A program made the translations under genes and the position numbers. Positions 12,638 through 22,700 of a stretch of 64,000 nt of DNA are shown here, piece after piece; position 1 is the first letter of the stretch, and every line of letters starts with the position of its first letter. This DNA comes from Collybia mongolica (lineage: Eukaryota > Basidiomycota > Agaricomycetes > Agaricales > Clitocybaceae). The notes under the pieces are model-generated. The model did no database searches, was not told the DNA's origin, and saw nothing but the letters and a program-made list of their open reading frames with translations. The stretch is taken from positions 558,001 through 622,000 of the forward strand of contig JAAXNY010000010.1 in the NCBI GenBank assembly GCA_013420905.1. The letters run 5' to 3'.

Positions 12638-13580
12638 TTTTTTTTTTTTTTTTTTTTTGGTCATATAATAATATTAAGCACATGTGGGTTTGACCCAGCT
12701 ACATGCAGGCATAAACACCTATTACCACTAAGTAATCTGTAATGAGCCATCAGGGTGGAGCTGTACACTAAGTTGCTCTCCAGGTCATATTACGGGTCTA
12801 GACTGAGGATACCTGCAGTCCAATGGTATTGTACTGTACCATGTCTGAACCTCCCAATGCCTTAAAGGTTTGCCTTTGCTTGTCGGGGCATAGTCCCCTC
12901 CCTTCACATTGGTACCCTGTTCCACTCCCCCCCTGGTATTTTCAGGGCACCCTGGAAACCCATTACTCCCCCCCAGTGTCGAAGATAAATGTCCAAACTA
13001 AATGAACGACCCGTACCTCAAACCTGCTCCCCCTCTCCTGAATCCCCCCTATTACTTTCCCCCCTGTTCCAAAGCAATGACTCCCCTCAAAATGAGGCCG
13101 CCAAATCCCACCATTGGTCAATAAACTGGCATTCTCCCCAAGAGGTGTGCTCTGTGCAGGGACAGTAGCTGATTGTGGGCCAGACCCCTTCCTCCTTTTG
13201 TGTTTGGGTGTAGTGGTTAAGCAAGTATGAATAAATTGTCAAGAATGTTGGCAGTGATGATCCCTAAGGATCTGCGCGAAGCAGAGTACTAGAGTTGTGG
13301 TGTCCTCGTGTGGCCTGGTAGTTGATGAGGTGGATGTGAATGGATTAGTGAAGCCCCCAGTACAGGCAAGATGAGGTGACCCTGCAGATAGTTGGAATCA
13401 GCTCTGATAAGTTAAAAATTTGGATATGGTATAAAAGGATGGTGGCCCAGGCCGAAAGAGTGGTCTGATGAAAGGCAATGTTGATTAGGGATGAGGTGTT
13501 AGGTAGTTTAGGGACGACCTAGTGCAGGAGGGATGAATTCCCACAGTTGGATGGTGGTGGTAAAAGATCAAGAAGTGTTG
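12638..13580 (-). mobile_element. Non-autonomous non-LTR retroelement (SINE-like, about 943 bp)
   Basis: A 21-base T run (12638-12658, a poly(A) tail on the minus strand) and an exact 14-bp target duplication GTTAGCTTAGTATC (12624-12637 and 13581-13594) delimit this insertion inside the solo LTR. The minus-strand 5' end (CTTCTTGATCTTTTACCACC) closely matches the 5' end of LINE B near 59,600. This suggests a derivative mobilised by such a LINE. No long ORF. The middle is strongly C-rich on the plus strand. Confidence 0.75.
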
Positions 13581-13594
13581 GTTAGCTTAGTATC
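13581..13594. repeat. Target-site duplication, right copy, of the SINE-like element
   Basis: GTTAGCTTAGTATC, exactly repeated at 12624-12637. Confidence 0.85.
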
Positions 13595-14010
13595 AGGAGG
13601 GGTTTACTTTACTGATTATTCTGGTTGTCATTTATGGTGTCCCATCTTTCCAGTAGTTAATACCAAGTGTTCCTGACTAGACTCTGGCCTCAGGTTGTGC
13701 AAGTCCCAACTTTACAATTACTTCTCCTATTAATAATGATCCCTGGACTAATGATGTCATAATACAATGGTTACTTATTATTAAGATACTAAGGTTGTAA
13801 CTGGACATGGTGAATAGAACTAATAATAGTCCATACTCATAGTCCTCTGTACTGATAGATGTATTAATCATTAGACTAGTTCACTCTGATTAGCTGTTTT
13901 GGAGCTCAACTCTAATCCTTCTAATACCATTTACTTAGTATCTAGAAATGATACTAATAGCCTTACTTGTTGACTTTACAAGTGCAAACAATTTTGGGCC
14001 ATATCAATGG

Positions 14011-14769
14011 TATGCAATCAGACAAAACATGGACTTCAAGGATTTGTCTGTTGACTCTTGTATGATCAGATGAGGATGAATGTGACTCCAGTTGTTTTAC
14101 ATTCAACATCCCCCAAATTTGTGATGTAACATAGACAAATGCAGCATGCAATGTGTAACCCAATGGTAATGGCTGGACATGTTTGTGGCTCTCAATAACA
14201 CAATTATAGAGTAGTGATCAACAAAAGCTATGGATTGCACTCACCCAATCAACCAGGAACACCTCCTCAGCATGTACTAGAACTATCAGAGCTATCCAAT
14301 GATGTGAAGTCCCAAATAGACACTGCCACTGCTTCCCTCACCCAATCCCAATGGTAAATCAAAAAAGTTCAAGATATTGTCCTGTGGATTATATGTACAC
14401 AATGGATCACTTAACTCCAAGCCATACTGTAATTCCAGTGAATGTTGTACTGTGACAAAGAAAGTATCTGACTTGTTCTCAATAGCTTACTAGTCTAGAA
14501 AATGTACTGGAACATACCTCCAGGGATATTAAAAGTTGATTCACACCACAATTTCTTTCAGTGTGGGTACTTGACCTTGACTTATGTTGATGTGATTTTG
14601 ACTATCTTTGAAAGTAAAAGCCTCAGAGCACCACAAGTTGTCCTTTGAGGATGGGTGGCTTCTTTTACCTGAGAAATATATTATGCAATAATACTTGGAC
14701 ATGCTTGAATGGCCCCCCAGTAAGCTCTGTGAGAGATGTGGGTCTACTGTCAATTCTGAACATAACATA
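14011..14769. other. CpG-poor, gene-free transposon island sequence
   Basis: Short degenerate ORFs only. The base composition (AT-rich, CpG nearly absent) matches the surrounding transposon relics, but I could not assign a family. Confidence 0.35.
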
Positions 14770-15150
14770 ATGCTCTTATTGTTACTCACCAAATTTCAGG
14801 ATGCATTGTATAAGTATACAATTCTAGTGCATGAGAAGATGAGGCCTGTTTTCCATTTGTCATCAAAGAGATCCAGCTCACAGCTCTGATGTTCTGACCT
14901 TCAAAGACCTCCCATACCCATTTGAGGAGCTTGGAACCATCATCTCACATCTTCATCCCCATTTTGTTGTCAGCAGCATTTGTAAATGGGAATGTCAATT
15001 AATCTACTACAATACTGTTACTCTCAAGAAATGCAAGTGTGTAAAATGATTATTCAACTTTAGTATAGATGGATGGCCTAATGGCAATCATCTGAAGAGA
15101 GATATTCTACCCACCTTGACAATGATGGTGTTGTTAAAATGAGAAAGATC
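14770..15150 (+). pseudogene. Degenerate duplicate of the hypothetical gene at 18.6-19.3 kb
   Basis: From TTACTCACCAAATTTCAGG onward this aligns by eye, base by base, with about 18,635-18,960 (TTACTCATCCAAATACAGG...). It spans the stretch around the proposed start codon and the part coding for LGTIVSHLHPRF (here GAGCTTGGAACCATCATCTC...). The relic is interrupted by stops and small indels. CpG sites present in the 18.7-kb gene are TpG or CpA here. Confidence 0.7.
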
Positions 15151-15845
15151 CAAGAAGAGAGAAGTTCCAGAAGTATCCAGATGAAGCACCAGAATGACCA
15201 TAACAGATGTATTGGCAACAGTAAAGCTAAGTCTAGTCTAGGTGGCTTGGTGACATGGCATTGAGCATGTGAGACAAGAAGTCACATGATTCTAAATCTA
15301 ACAGGTGTTTCCACTGTTAGTCAAAGTGACTTGGCCCATACATCTTTAATCAACCTGTAATGTCCTGATTACAGCAACATCAAATATTGGGTGGACTTGC
15401 CTGCTTGTGGATGCCCTGTGCATAGAGCTGGGATCCATTCCAATAACCATGATGCTCCAATTGATAGTGGGGCATGTGGGGAGCTTGACCAAAGTTCACT
15501 GAGTCAAGATTCCATTGCCATGAATACATCAAGTTTTTGCTAGACAATAGAGGTTAGTATAAGTGGTGATGTTGGGACTTTAAAATAGAGCTCCAAGTAT
15601 TGAACACACTGGAATACACATCTACTGATCAATGTCACAGTTGCAAAACAGTACATCATCTTAAGCCCTGGAATACATATATATAGGGATATTCTAGCTT
15701 AGTTAGTTCTTTGGCTTGACCTAGCTGAACTCACCTTATTCATCTATTCTTGACTCCTTGACAGGAACTTGATCCTACTTGCCTTACGAAGGAAGTAGTG
15801 CATCATAGAATGAATGATCTGACTTAGCCCTCTAGCAGGAGTCAT
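15151..15845. other. Gene-free, CpG-poor stretch
   Basis: No supported ORF. It probably consists of fragments of older repeats and forms the left flank of the Tc1 element. Confidence 0.35.
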
Positions 15846-15847
15846 TA

Positions 15848-16058
15848 CAGTGGCTCAAAAAACTGCCCCAATGTTTGTACATTTTTAAAAGATCAATATG
15901 GTATGAAGTGCTGACATAAGCAGGGGACCTGGGGTAATTATGTAAGATACTATGACATCGTGGCTTTCCAATGGACCCTGGATCATGTGATTTGGATCAA
16001 AACCCATTAAGCTATAGGCCAAACAAAATGATTACTCATTGGGGCAGTTTTTTGACCC
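15848..16058. repeat. Tc1 copy 1 terminal inverted repeat (left)
   Basis: 211-bp arm. It opens with CAGTGGCTCAAAAAACTGCC and closes with the same core in reverse orientation (GGGGCAGTTTTTTGACCC), so each arm carries an outer and an inner site facing each other. The right arm is 17245-17455. Confidence 0.85.
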
Positions 16059-16074
16059 TCTATTAATTTTCTAT

Positions 16075-17094
16075 CTAATACTTTGTATGACCACCTTTTG
16101 CCTTTATAACTGCTTGTATCCGCCTGGGCATACTTTCTATCAGGTTTTGGCATACCTCTGGTGGAATTTCACCCCACTCTTCAGCCAATCTATCCCACAA
16201 CTCATGTACTCCTTTGGGTGGTGTCGGATATTCTTTAAGACGGCGCTTGAGATGTTCCCAAAGGTGTTCTATTGGATTCATGTCAGGGGATTGGGCAGGC
16301 CAGCCAAGGACTTGAATGTTGTTGTCTTCAAACCACTGTGTGGCCAGTCCAGATGTGTGTTTGGGGTCGTTATCTTGCTGAAAGTAGCGCTCGCCATCCA
16401 CCATTTCCAACTTCTCAAAACTTTCCTGAACTCCACTCTCCAAAATTTCACAGTATTGAACCTTGTCCATGTTCCCCTGCACCTCTATGAGCTTTCCCAC
16501 TCCATTCCACCCCATACAACCCCATACCATGAGGTTTCCTCCTCCTCCATGTTTGACAGTAGGTGATGTTGTTCTATCAGATGGTGGTTCTCCCCTTTGT
16601 TTCCAGACATAAACCTTTCCATCTGACCCAATCCTATTGATTTTGGTCTCATCTGTCCATAGAACCCTTTTCCAGTCCTCCACAGTCCAGCTTTCATGAT
16701 ATTTTGCAAACTGGAGACGCCGGATGCGATGGGCTCGTTTGAGAAGAGGAGCTTTCCTCTTTGTAGCAGCATAAAATTGATTTTCCTTGAGTGCATTTCT
16801 GACTGTCTGGGGTGTGACAGGATTGGGGATGATGCCATTGATGAATTGGGTAGCCTGAACTGCATTATCAAGCTTCCCTGACTTGATTTGACAAATAATT
16901 GACTGTTTGTCACGAACAGACAGCTTGGAGGGGCGGCCACCAAGGTTGTTTTCTTTGTTTCCATCCACATCTTTGCTGATCCTACTGATGGTACCCTTCC
17001 CTAGACCAGTTTTCTCCTTGATTTGACGCTGAGAATAGCCCTCATTGAGGAGAGAAACAACAGTATTGTGCTGAGCAGTAGAAATGGCTTTCAT
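16075..17094 (-). CDS. Tc1 transposase (DD34E), copy 1
   Basis: 339-residue uninterrupted ORF, typical Tc1 length. The N-terminus has two helix-turn-helix units (EGYSQRQIKEKTGLGKGTIS, about residues 18-37) with a GRPSKLS basic linker (about 53-59) like the GRPR box that contacts the inverted repeat. The catalytic triad is visible: Asp in LWTDETKI, Asp in FQQDNDPKHTS, and Glu in NPIEHLW. The last two are separated by 34 residues, the Tc1 DD34E signature. The protein cuts and joins the element at TA sites. It differs from copy 2 by one residue (Cys here, Arg at position 69 in copy 2), a CGT to TGT change. The substitution lies in the DNA-binding region, so copy 2 is the better candidate for an active enzyme. 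Confidence 0.95.
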   Translation of the reverse strand: MKAISTAQHNTVVSLLNEGYSQRQIKEKTGLGKGTISRISKDVDGNKENNLGGRPSKLSVRDKQSIICQIKSGKLDNAVQATQFINGIIPNPVTPQTVRNALKENQFYAATKRKAPLLKRAHRIRRLQFAKYHESWTVEDWKRVLWTDETKINRIGSDGKVYVWKQRGEPPSDRTTSPTVKHGGGGNLMVWGCMGWNGVGKLIEVQGNMDKVQYCEILESGVQESFEKLEMVDGERYFQQDNDPKHTSGLATQWFEDNNIQVLGWPAQSPDMNPIEHLWEHLKRRLKEYPTPPKGVHELWDRLAEEWGEIPPEVCQNLIESMPRRIQAVIKAKGGHTKY

Positions 17095-17244
17095 GATGGT
17101 GGTAAGAGGTCAAGAAGATGATTGAACCAATTCCAACATGTCAAATTGATACAAATAAAGTCACATGACATTGTTTATTCTTCCCACAGTCCATAATGTT
17201 CTTGCATTGGATCATAAATGCCAGAATAATGGAAAATAAGATAA

Positions 17245-17455
17245 GGGTCAAAAAACTGCCCCAATAAGTAACCATTTTGTTTGGCTTATAGCTTAATGGA
17301 TATTGATCCAAATCACATGATCCAGGGTCCATTGGAAAGCCACGATGTCATAGTATCTTACATAATTACCCCAGGTCCCCTGCTTATGTCAGCACTTCAT
17401 ACCATATTGATCTTTCAAAAATGTACAAACATTGGGGCAGTTTTTTGAGCCACTG
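17245..17455. repeat. Tc1 copy 1 terminal inverted repeat (right)
   Basis: Reverse-complement partner of 15848-16058, with a handful of mismatches near the inner site. Confidence 0.85.
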
Positions 17456-17539
17456 TAGATGTTGGACTTATAGAGTCAATGGTCTTAGAACAAACGAATG
17501 ATGAACCAGACTGATCTAGAGGATAAGGCCTAAACAGCT

Positions 17540-18213
17540 GTAACATTGGCCAAGTAATAAGTAATGACATAATTGGCACATATGGCATATTAAGTTTGTA
17601 CACTATAAATAGACCATAGATAGGTAGACCATAGATAGGTAGCACAGAGGTAAGGAATCTTGCCCCCACTTTGCATTACTATAGGATATACAAACCATAT
17701 TTGTTGAAACACTATTGCATGCATGAATTAAGGATCAGATTGCTTCAATTGTCTTGATTAGAATTGTCTCAAAGCATTCGGCTAAGGAGATTACAGAATT
17801 GAAGAGTTCAGTTCATTTGGAACTTAGTACTCATATTGTCCATTGGAATTATTAGGCACTTGGCCTTTGGTGCACTTGGCACCTTTTGTTTCAAAAGTCA
17901 CTTGGACTTATTGATCCATTTGGGATTGTTAATAATTGAATGTACACTTGGTACTCAGTCTATTGAATTGAAAGATATTATAAAAATATACCTAAGGTCT
18001 AAACACTTGTGTTAAGACTTTGTCTGAATCAAACCCACCAAGAGATCAGTGAAAAAGGCCTTGACTAGCACTATCAAAAATTTAGTGCTTTCACACACTT
18101 GAACCCAAACTCAAATCAGGCAATTCCTACTGTTTGTATGTTGATTGTTAGATTTGGTGTGTGTGAGACATTTCATAGCATCAGCACACTTATAGCCCAG
18201 GAGCCCCCTTTCA
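17540..18213. mobile_element. Truncated solo LTR-like element (copy 3)
   Basis: Matches the distal part of the LTR copies at 11764-14006 (reverse) and 49016-53349 (same orientation). It includes the TATAAATAG stretch (17604 region), the GAATTGTCT... segment and the end GAGCCCCCTTTCA at 18213. The proximal part is missing; the Tc1 insertion lies about 80 bp to its left. Confidence 0.65.
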
Positions 18214-18319
18214 TTGTATACTAACCTTCGTGTTGTATCTTATATCCCTCCGCCCTCATATGTCACTCCATGATAACCCCTTCGAGCATCCATCACAATG
18301 GGAAGAGGACATGATACAG

Positions 18320-18586
18320 AGTGCAATCCCAGCACACAAAGTAGAGAGGTTGATGCTACAACCCTTCTTCTGTCATCTGAGGAGGTAAATGCATCATCAC
18401 GCCAGTCTGTTGTGCAAATGCATCAACGAGGCGCATTTTCAGAGTCACGTGGGCCATACATATACCCGTATCGAGCCGTCAACGGCTGTCAATTGACGGG
18501 TCGGACGGCGGATACCCGTACCGTACACCATACCGTCAAAGGGGTGCGCTTGGGTGACGACGGCACGGATACGGCGTGCAGCCCTA
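18320..18586 (-). mobile_element. Relic of a hAT-type MITE
   Basis: Ends with GGCGTGCAGCCCTA at 18586, the same terminus as the complete MITE at 45627-46430. Inward it carries repeated CCGTA/TACGG units and the segment ACGGCTGTCAATTGACGGGT shared with 45,720-45,760. Similarity continues to about 18,320 (CACGTGACTYTRAARATGCGCC region). The opposite terminus and target duplication were not found, so it is truncated. Confidence 0.65.
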
Positions 18587-18688
18587 GTTCCCAGTGATAG
18601 ATGTAAGCCATATCCAAGCTCAATTTCGCTGTTACTCATCCAAATACAGGATGCATCATATAAATATACAGTTTGTGTACACAACAAG

Positions 18689-19294
18689 ATGAAGCCCATT
18701 TCAATTCGTCGTCAAATGGATTCACCCCACGATTCCGATGTTCCAACTTTCCAAGACCTCACATATCCATATGAAGAACTTGGGACCATCGTCTCCCATC
18801 TTCATCCCCGTTTTGTCATTGTCAACAACGGTTTCAAATGGCCGCGTCAAACCATTTATTTCAATGTTGATACCCCAGCGAAATGCAGGAAAATTCAAAT
18901 GCTTATGCAACTTCATACTAGATGGACAACCCGATGGCAAAAACCCGAAGGTAGGTATTTTCAATCCGATGATAGTAGTGATTCCGAGGTTAGTGAAGAC
19001 GACTCTCTTCATACACCGCCAACCAGACTTCGACGTCCTCGTGGCAATACCAAACGTCCAGCCGATTCACAAGTTCGCGGATCCTCCCGCCCTGCGCAAA
19101 GGCCTCGGGTCCATTTCAACAATAACAGTGCTCGATCTGATGATAACGAAGTAGTCAAAGAACTCACCCAAAGGTCCGCGAGACAAGATCCTGTCACTAA
19201 GAAGGCATCAATATTGCACTGGGCAACGGGGGTTGAGCCTGGTGGCGAAGAGGTCTCGAATTCGGACGAAGATGTTGATAATACTGAGAAATGA
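18689..19294 (+). CDS. Hypothetical protein, acidic C-terminus
   Basis: Open frame of 201 codons from ATG 18689. The frame is open upstream to 18554, but that part runs into the MITE relic. The N-terminal half (about residues 15-85) has ordered-looking sequence (YEELGTIVSHLHPRFVIV, TIYFNVDTPAKCRKIQMLM). The second half is low-complexity, rich in Ser/Asp/Glu and Arg/Pro, suggesting a disordered, possibly nuclear tail. A possible splice donor GTAGGT lies near 18,951, so the ordered part could continue in another exon. A degenerate copy occurs at 14,770-15,150. I do not recognise the family, and the upstream part could be of transposon origin. Confidence 0.4.
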   Translation: MKPISIRRQMDSPHDSDVPTFQDLTYPYEELGTIVSHLHPRFVIVNNGFKWPRQTIYFNVDTPAKCRKIQMLMQLHTRWTTRWQKPEGRYFQSDDSSDSEVSEDDSLHTPPTRLRRPRGNTKRPADSQVRGSSRPAQRPRVHFNNNSARSDDNEVVKELTQRSARQDPVTKKASILHWATGVEPGGEEVSNSDEDVDNTEK

Positions 19295-19748
19295 TTGCTC
19301 TGCATTAAATAGTATTTTTGGAATCAATACTCACTCGAAATACTTGTGTACGCTATTCTCTATAGTTACAAGCGATACGATTGACCCATGGCCTCTCATG
19401 GGCTCTGCGTCGCATTCCCCGGCTCCGCTGCCTCTGTACCATCCTTCAACTTATTCTGGTATCTAGGTACTTGTCATAGTCTTCCATTTGTGTCCGAAAT
19501 AGTGCATCTCCCATGCACAGTGTTCGGCGTGTATGTATGTGTCCTCGATGTCGCGACGTCGGGTAAGTCGCGACATTGCACGCCACGTTACATAAAGAGG
19601 GACAAATACAGCACGCGACACGTAAATATTGCTGTTTAATGTGACGCGCTGCGAATAAAGCGAGTCGTCACACGTCACAGGATCTCACCCGTGTTTTGCT
19701 GCACCAGCGCCAGCACCTAAATTATTGAATTCCCTTCATACTGCTGAA

Positions 19749-22700
19749 ATGTCACTCCTTACACCTCCCAGCACATCCCACCGCCGTGAAAAAGAAAACC
19801 ACTCTTTGTCGGTGCTGCGAACACCCTCATCGTCGCGCGTAGTATGGGCGCAAACCTCCCAAATTCATGACCTCGCTGTGTCCCCGAAACGCCCGCCCAC
19901 TACCGCAAGCGCGACGAAGTCTAGACCCGCCAAATCCATCCTCAAAAGGTGCTCTCCCATCCTTGTATTTCCTCCTGCTGAACCTCAGCGCGAGGTGACA
20001 CCTGAGCCGAACGACCCGCTGGTGGACTTGGCGTACCTCGAGGGCCCAGTAGCGAGGATTTTAAGTGCAACGGAGGACCTGAGGGAGCTCGTGGAGGCGT
20101 ATAGTGTGTTGGCAGCGAGACTACGGGCATCTGTCGATGGCAAGACAGATGTGGACGCGTCGTGGCCATTGTTCCAACCATTGAGAAAACACAAAACCGC
20201 GTTTGTAGATGCTGTCGTGCGCGACCTTGGACGCGCCTTGGTGGATCCAGCAACCGTGTTTCCCAAGACCGAGCCCAATCCGGATGATGATACTCGTGAA
20301 TGGAAGGAAGAACGCGAGAAAATGGCCGTGTTATTGCCTAGTCCCCAGAACACGCCTGTGAAAACTTCGGAGGGCGAGAAAAAGAAGAAGAAGGATGGGA
20401 TGACCGCCGACCAAGTCAAATACGCGCGCGATCTTTGCACGACGTGCCACTCAGTCATAAGACTCCTGGGGCTTGTGTTTACACTTCCTGCGCTGCAGAA
20501 CGTATTCACAGGTCTGTTTTTCTCTCTTGAATTCGGGCTTTGACGTGTTTTATTGACTATCTGTTTCTCAATTTTTCTCTCTTTCTCATTGCAACAGAAT
20601 CTGATTTGCATCAAATGCTCACGGCGACCCTGGCTATCCCACATGCCGACGAACTTCCCACTCCCAATGCCCGAAAAACATACGCCCTGGCGATATGGTT
20701 AATCCAAGCACAGCGACTTCCCGAACCTGTCATGGCACGTGCAGCCGACCGTATTGCATACGCCCTCGGGCGGGGCATTGAAGGTGAACTCGGCAAGGAG
20801 GGTAAGAAAGGAAGCGTTAGTGATGGTCTGAAGGTAATTGCGTGTTTTATTAGGCGCATACACACCATTTTAACGCCTTTCATAGGCTATCCATGACCTC
20901 TCTACATACCTACCTCACATATTTATCCCCGCATTTACCCCACTCCTTCCTGCTCTACTTTCCAACCTACTAGCCACAACACTCCCTCTGCGTGTCCAAG
21001 CGTGTTATGCTCTCGGTGGATTCGTGCTTGGCTTGCTCAATTGCGACTCCACGAGCGGGGGAAAATGGGACTCCGCAGCGGATCGAACGAGGATTGCGGA
21101 TGCAGCGGCCGGGTTCCTAACGCGTCCTCCTCCCGCACCTTCAACTCCACGGAAGTCGCCTTTCTCCTCTCCCACAAAATTATCCTCTCCAACTAAGCCT
21201 TCACCAATAAAGCCCGCTTCACCCGGGAAGCAGGACGCGCCCATCGTCCGCACTCTGCGTACCACACTTACCGCCACTTCCCCCTCCCATGCAGCTCATG
21301 GACCTGTGTGGGGATTGTGTGTACTTGCTGGCCTCATTGTGCTGCTGGGTGGACGCGTCATGGAGACGGGACTCGAAGGTGGTAAGGTCGGCCGAGTGGT
21401 ATCCTCATTGGCGGCTTTGGGAATGGCACATTCGCGCAGTTCGGTCAGGGCGCTAGCGTGTCTTATGTGGCGCGGCATGGGGTGGGGATGGTTTATTGCT
21501 ACTGGTCAGGGACAGGCGCAAGACGGAGCAGATGCGTGGTGGAAGGTTGTACTTGGCAATGTAGAGCTCTCGACGGGGACATGCGTCGTGGGCGGCCTTG
21601 TTAATGCTGCTCTGCAAGAAGAAGAGGATGATACCGAGGATGAGAAAGAGGGCGTGATGAGATGGGATGCGGAGAACCTGTTGAGGAGGGCTGTGACGGT
21701 GCTAGAAGTGATGGCGAAGAAGGATGAGAAGACGTGTAGAGAGGCGATCGATTCGCTCAAGCAACTTGTGGGTGCTGGAAAATACAGGTCGTCATCTGGC
21801 CGACACGACACCCACGAAGATGATGAGGACTCGTATGAGCATGAGGACCCCAACTCATGGCATCCTTCAGTGCTCATCCCTCACGCCTTGTTTACGTCCA
21901 TCTCGCATCTCATGGCAGTCGAATTTACGTCGCTCACAAAGGTCCTGCACCCGATATTTGCGGACCGCATGGTGCTGAGGGACGTCAGAGCGTTGCGACG
22001 CGCGGAAATCATGCGGGGATGGGGGTGTGCCGTACAGACGCCCCGGTCGGACACCTCGCAGAAGGCCGTCGACGCGTCGATGTGGGAGGGCCTGGTTGGC
22101 GTCTGGCGAGCGTGTCTTGGAGAGGTAGGGGAGTTCGGGGACGCTCGTAGTGTGGAAATCCCCCGCGAGAAAGACCTCATCGCGGTTTGGGAGGGTCTGG
22201 TAAGCATGGGATTTGGGTACTTCCAGGGTAGGTGGCTTGTTCTTATCTTTTGGTGCATGTATGCTGACTCGAAGCTTCTTTTCCATGTAGACGGGGGTGA
22301 TGATGAGAGCACACTCAGTTTCGTCGCCCGTACTGTCGATATCCTTGTTGAGCTCATGCAAGATTCAACGCTTGAGCTTGTGCCAGTGTCGAAGCTCGCC
22401 CCTATGACGTCATTCTCATCCGCCTCGCCTGAGAAGTCGTCCACAAAACTGAAGGCGATGAAACCAAAGGGTGGCTCGAGAAAAGCTCCTGAGGTGACCG
22501 TACTCGATTCAAGGACTAACAAGCCAGATAATCCTGAATCGGAGTATTTGAAATCTTCCCTTTTACCTGGAGCGGTGTCGAATCCTAATGCAGTCCAAAA
22601 ACTGCATCTTGTTCGCCGTCTCTGGACCGTCCTGCGAACCCTCATCCCAACATCATTCCTCTCCACTGCCGCAGAGCGCATGGTCGCATGCCTCATGCAA

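Larger units (their letters stand above)
11764..14006. mobile_element. Solo LTR-like element (copy 1), split by a non-LTR insertion
   Basis: The ends read TGAAAGGGGG...TATCA, giving TG...CA termini, flanked by a 4-bp duplication ATGG (11760-11763 and 14007-14010). Removing the internal 957 bp (the 12638-13580 insertion plus its duplicated site) leaves about 1.29 kb. The same unit, in reverse orientation, occurs at 49016-53349 and partly at 17540-18213. It has no coding capacity and carries a TATAAATAG-type box in the related copies, so a solo LTR of a retrotransposon is the simplest reading. CpG is almost absent, indicating age and past methylation. Confidence 0.65.
15848..17455 (-). mobile_element. 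Tc1-family DNA transposon, copy 1 (1608 bp)
   Basis: Complete element flanked by TA dinucleotides (15846-15847 and 17456-17457). The ends are CAGTGGCTCAAAAAACTGCC in inverted orientation. Each terminal inverted repeat is about 211 bp (15848-16058 and 17245-17455). A single transposase gene lies on the minus strand. It is nearly identical to 57711-59318 in opposite orientation. I noticed only three base differences, all C in copy 2 and T in copy 1 on the transposase strand. Confidence 0.93.

Noticed and set aside
11764..14006. Reading the 11.8-14.0 kb unit as a TIR DNA transposon
   Set aside because: The two ends share only a few bases (TGAAAGGG against TGATAGGG), duplications are 4 bp and a TATA box lies inside; a solo LTR fits better, though no internal domain was found to prove it.
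16485..16970. 161-codon ORF overlapping the Tc1 transposase, also seen in copy 2
   Set aside because: It lies on the transposase strand in another frame. The DD34E frame explains the sequence, and the overlap has no family signal.
22228..22290. In-frame read-through segment in Rif1
   Set aside because: Length is a multiple of three and no stop occurs, but GTAGGT...TAG ends and the lack of Rif1-like sequence favour an intron.
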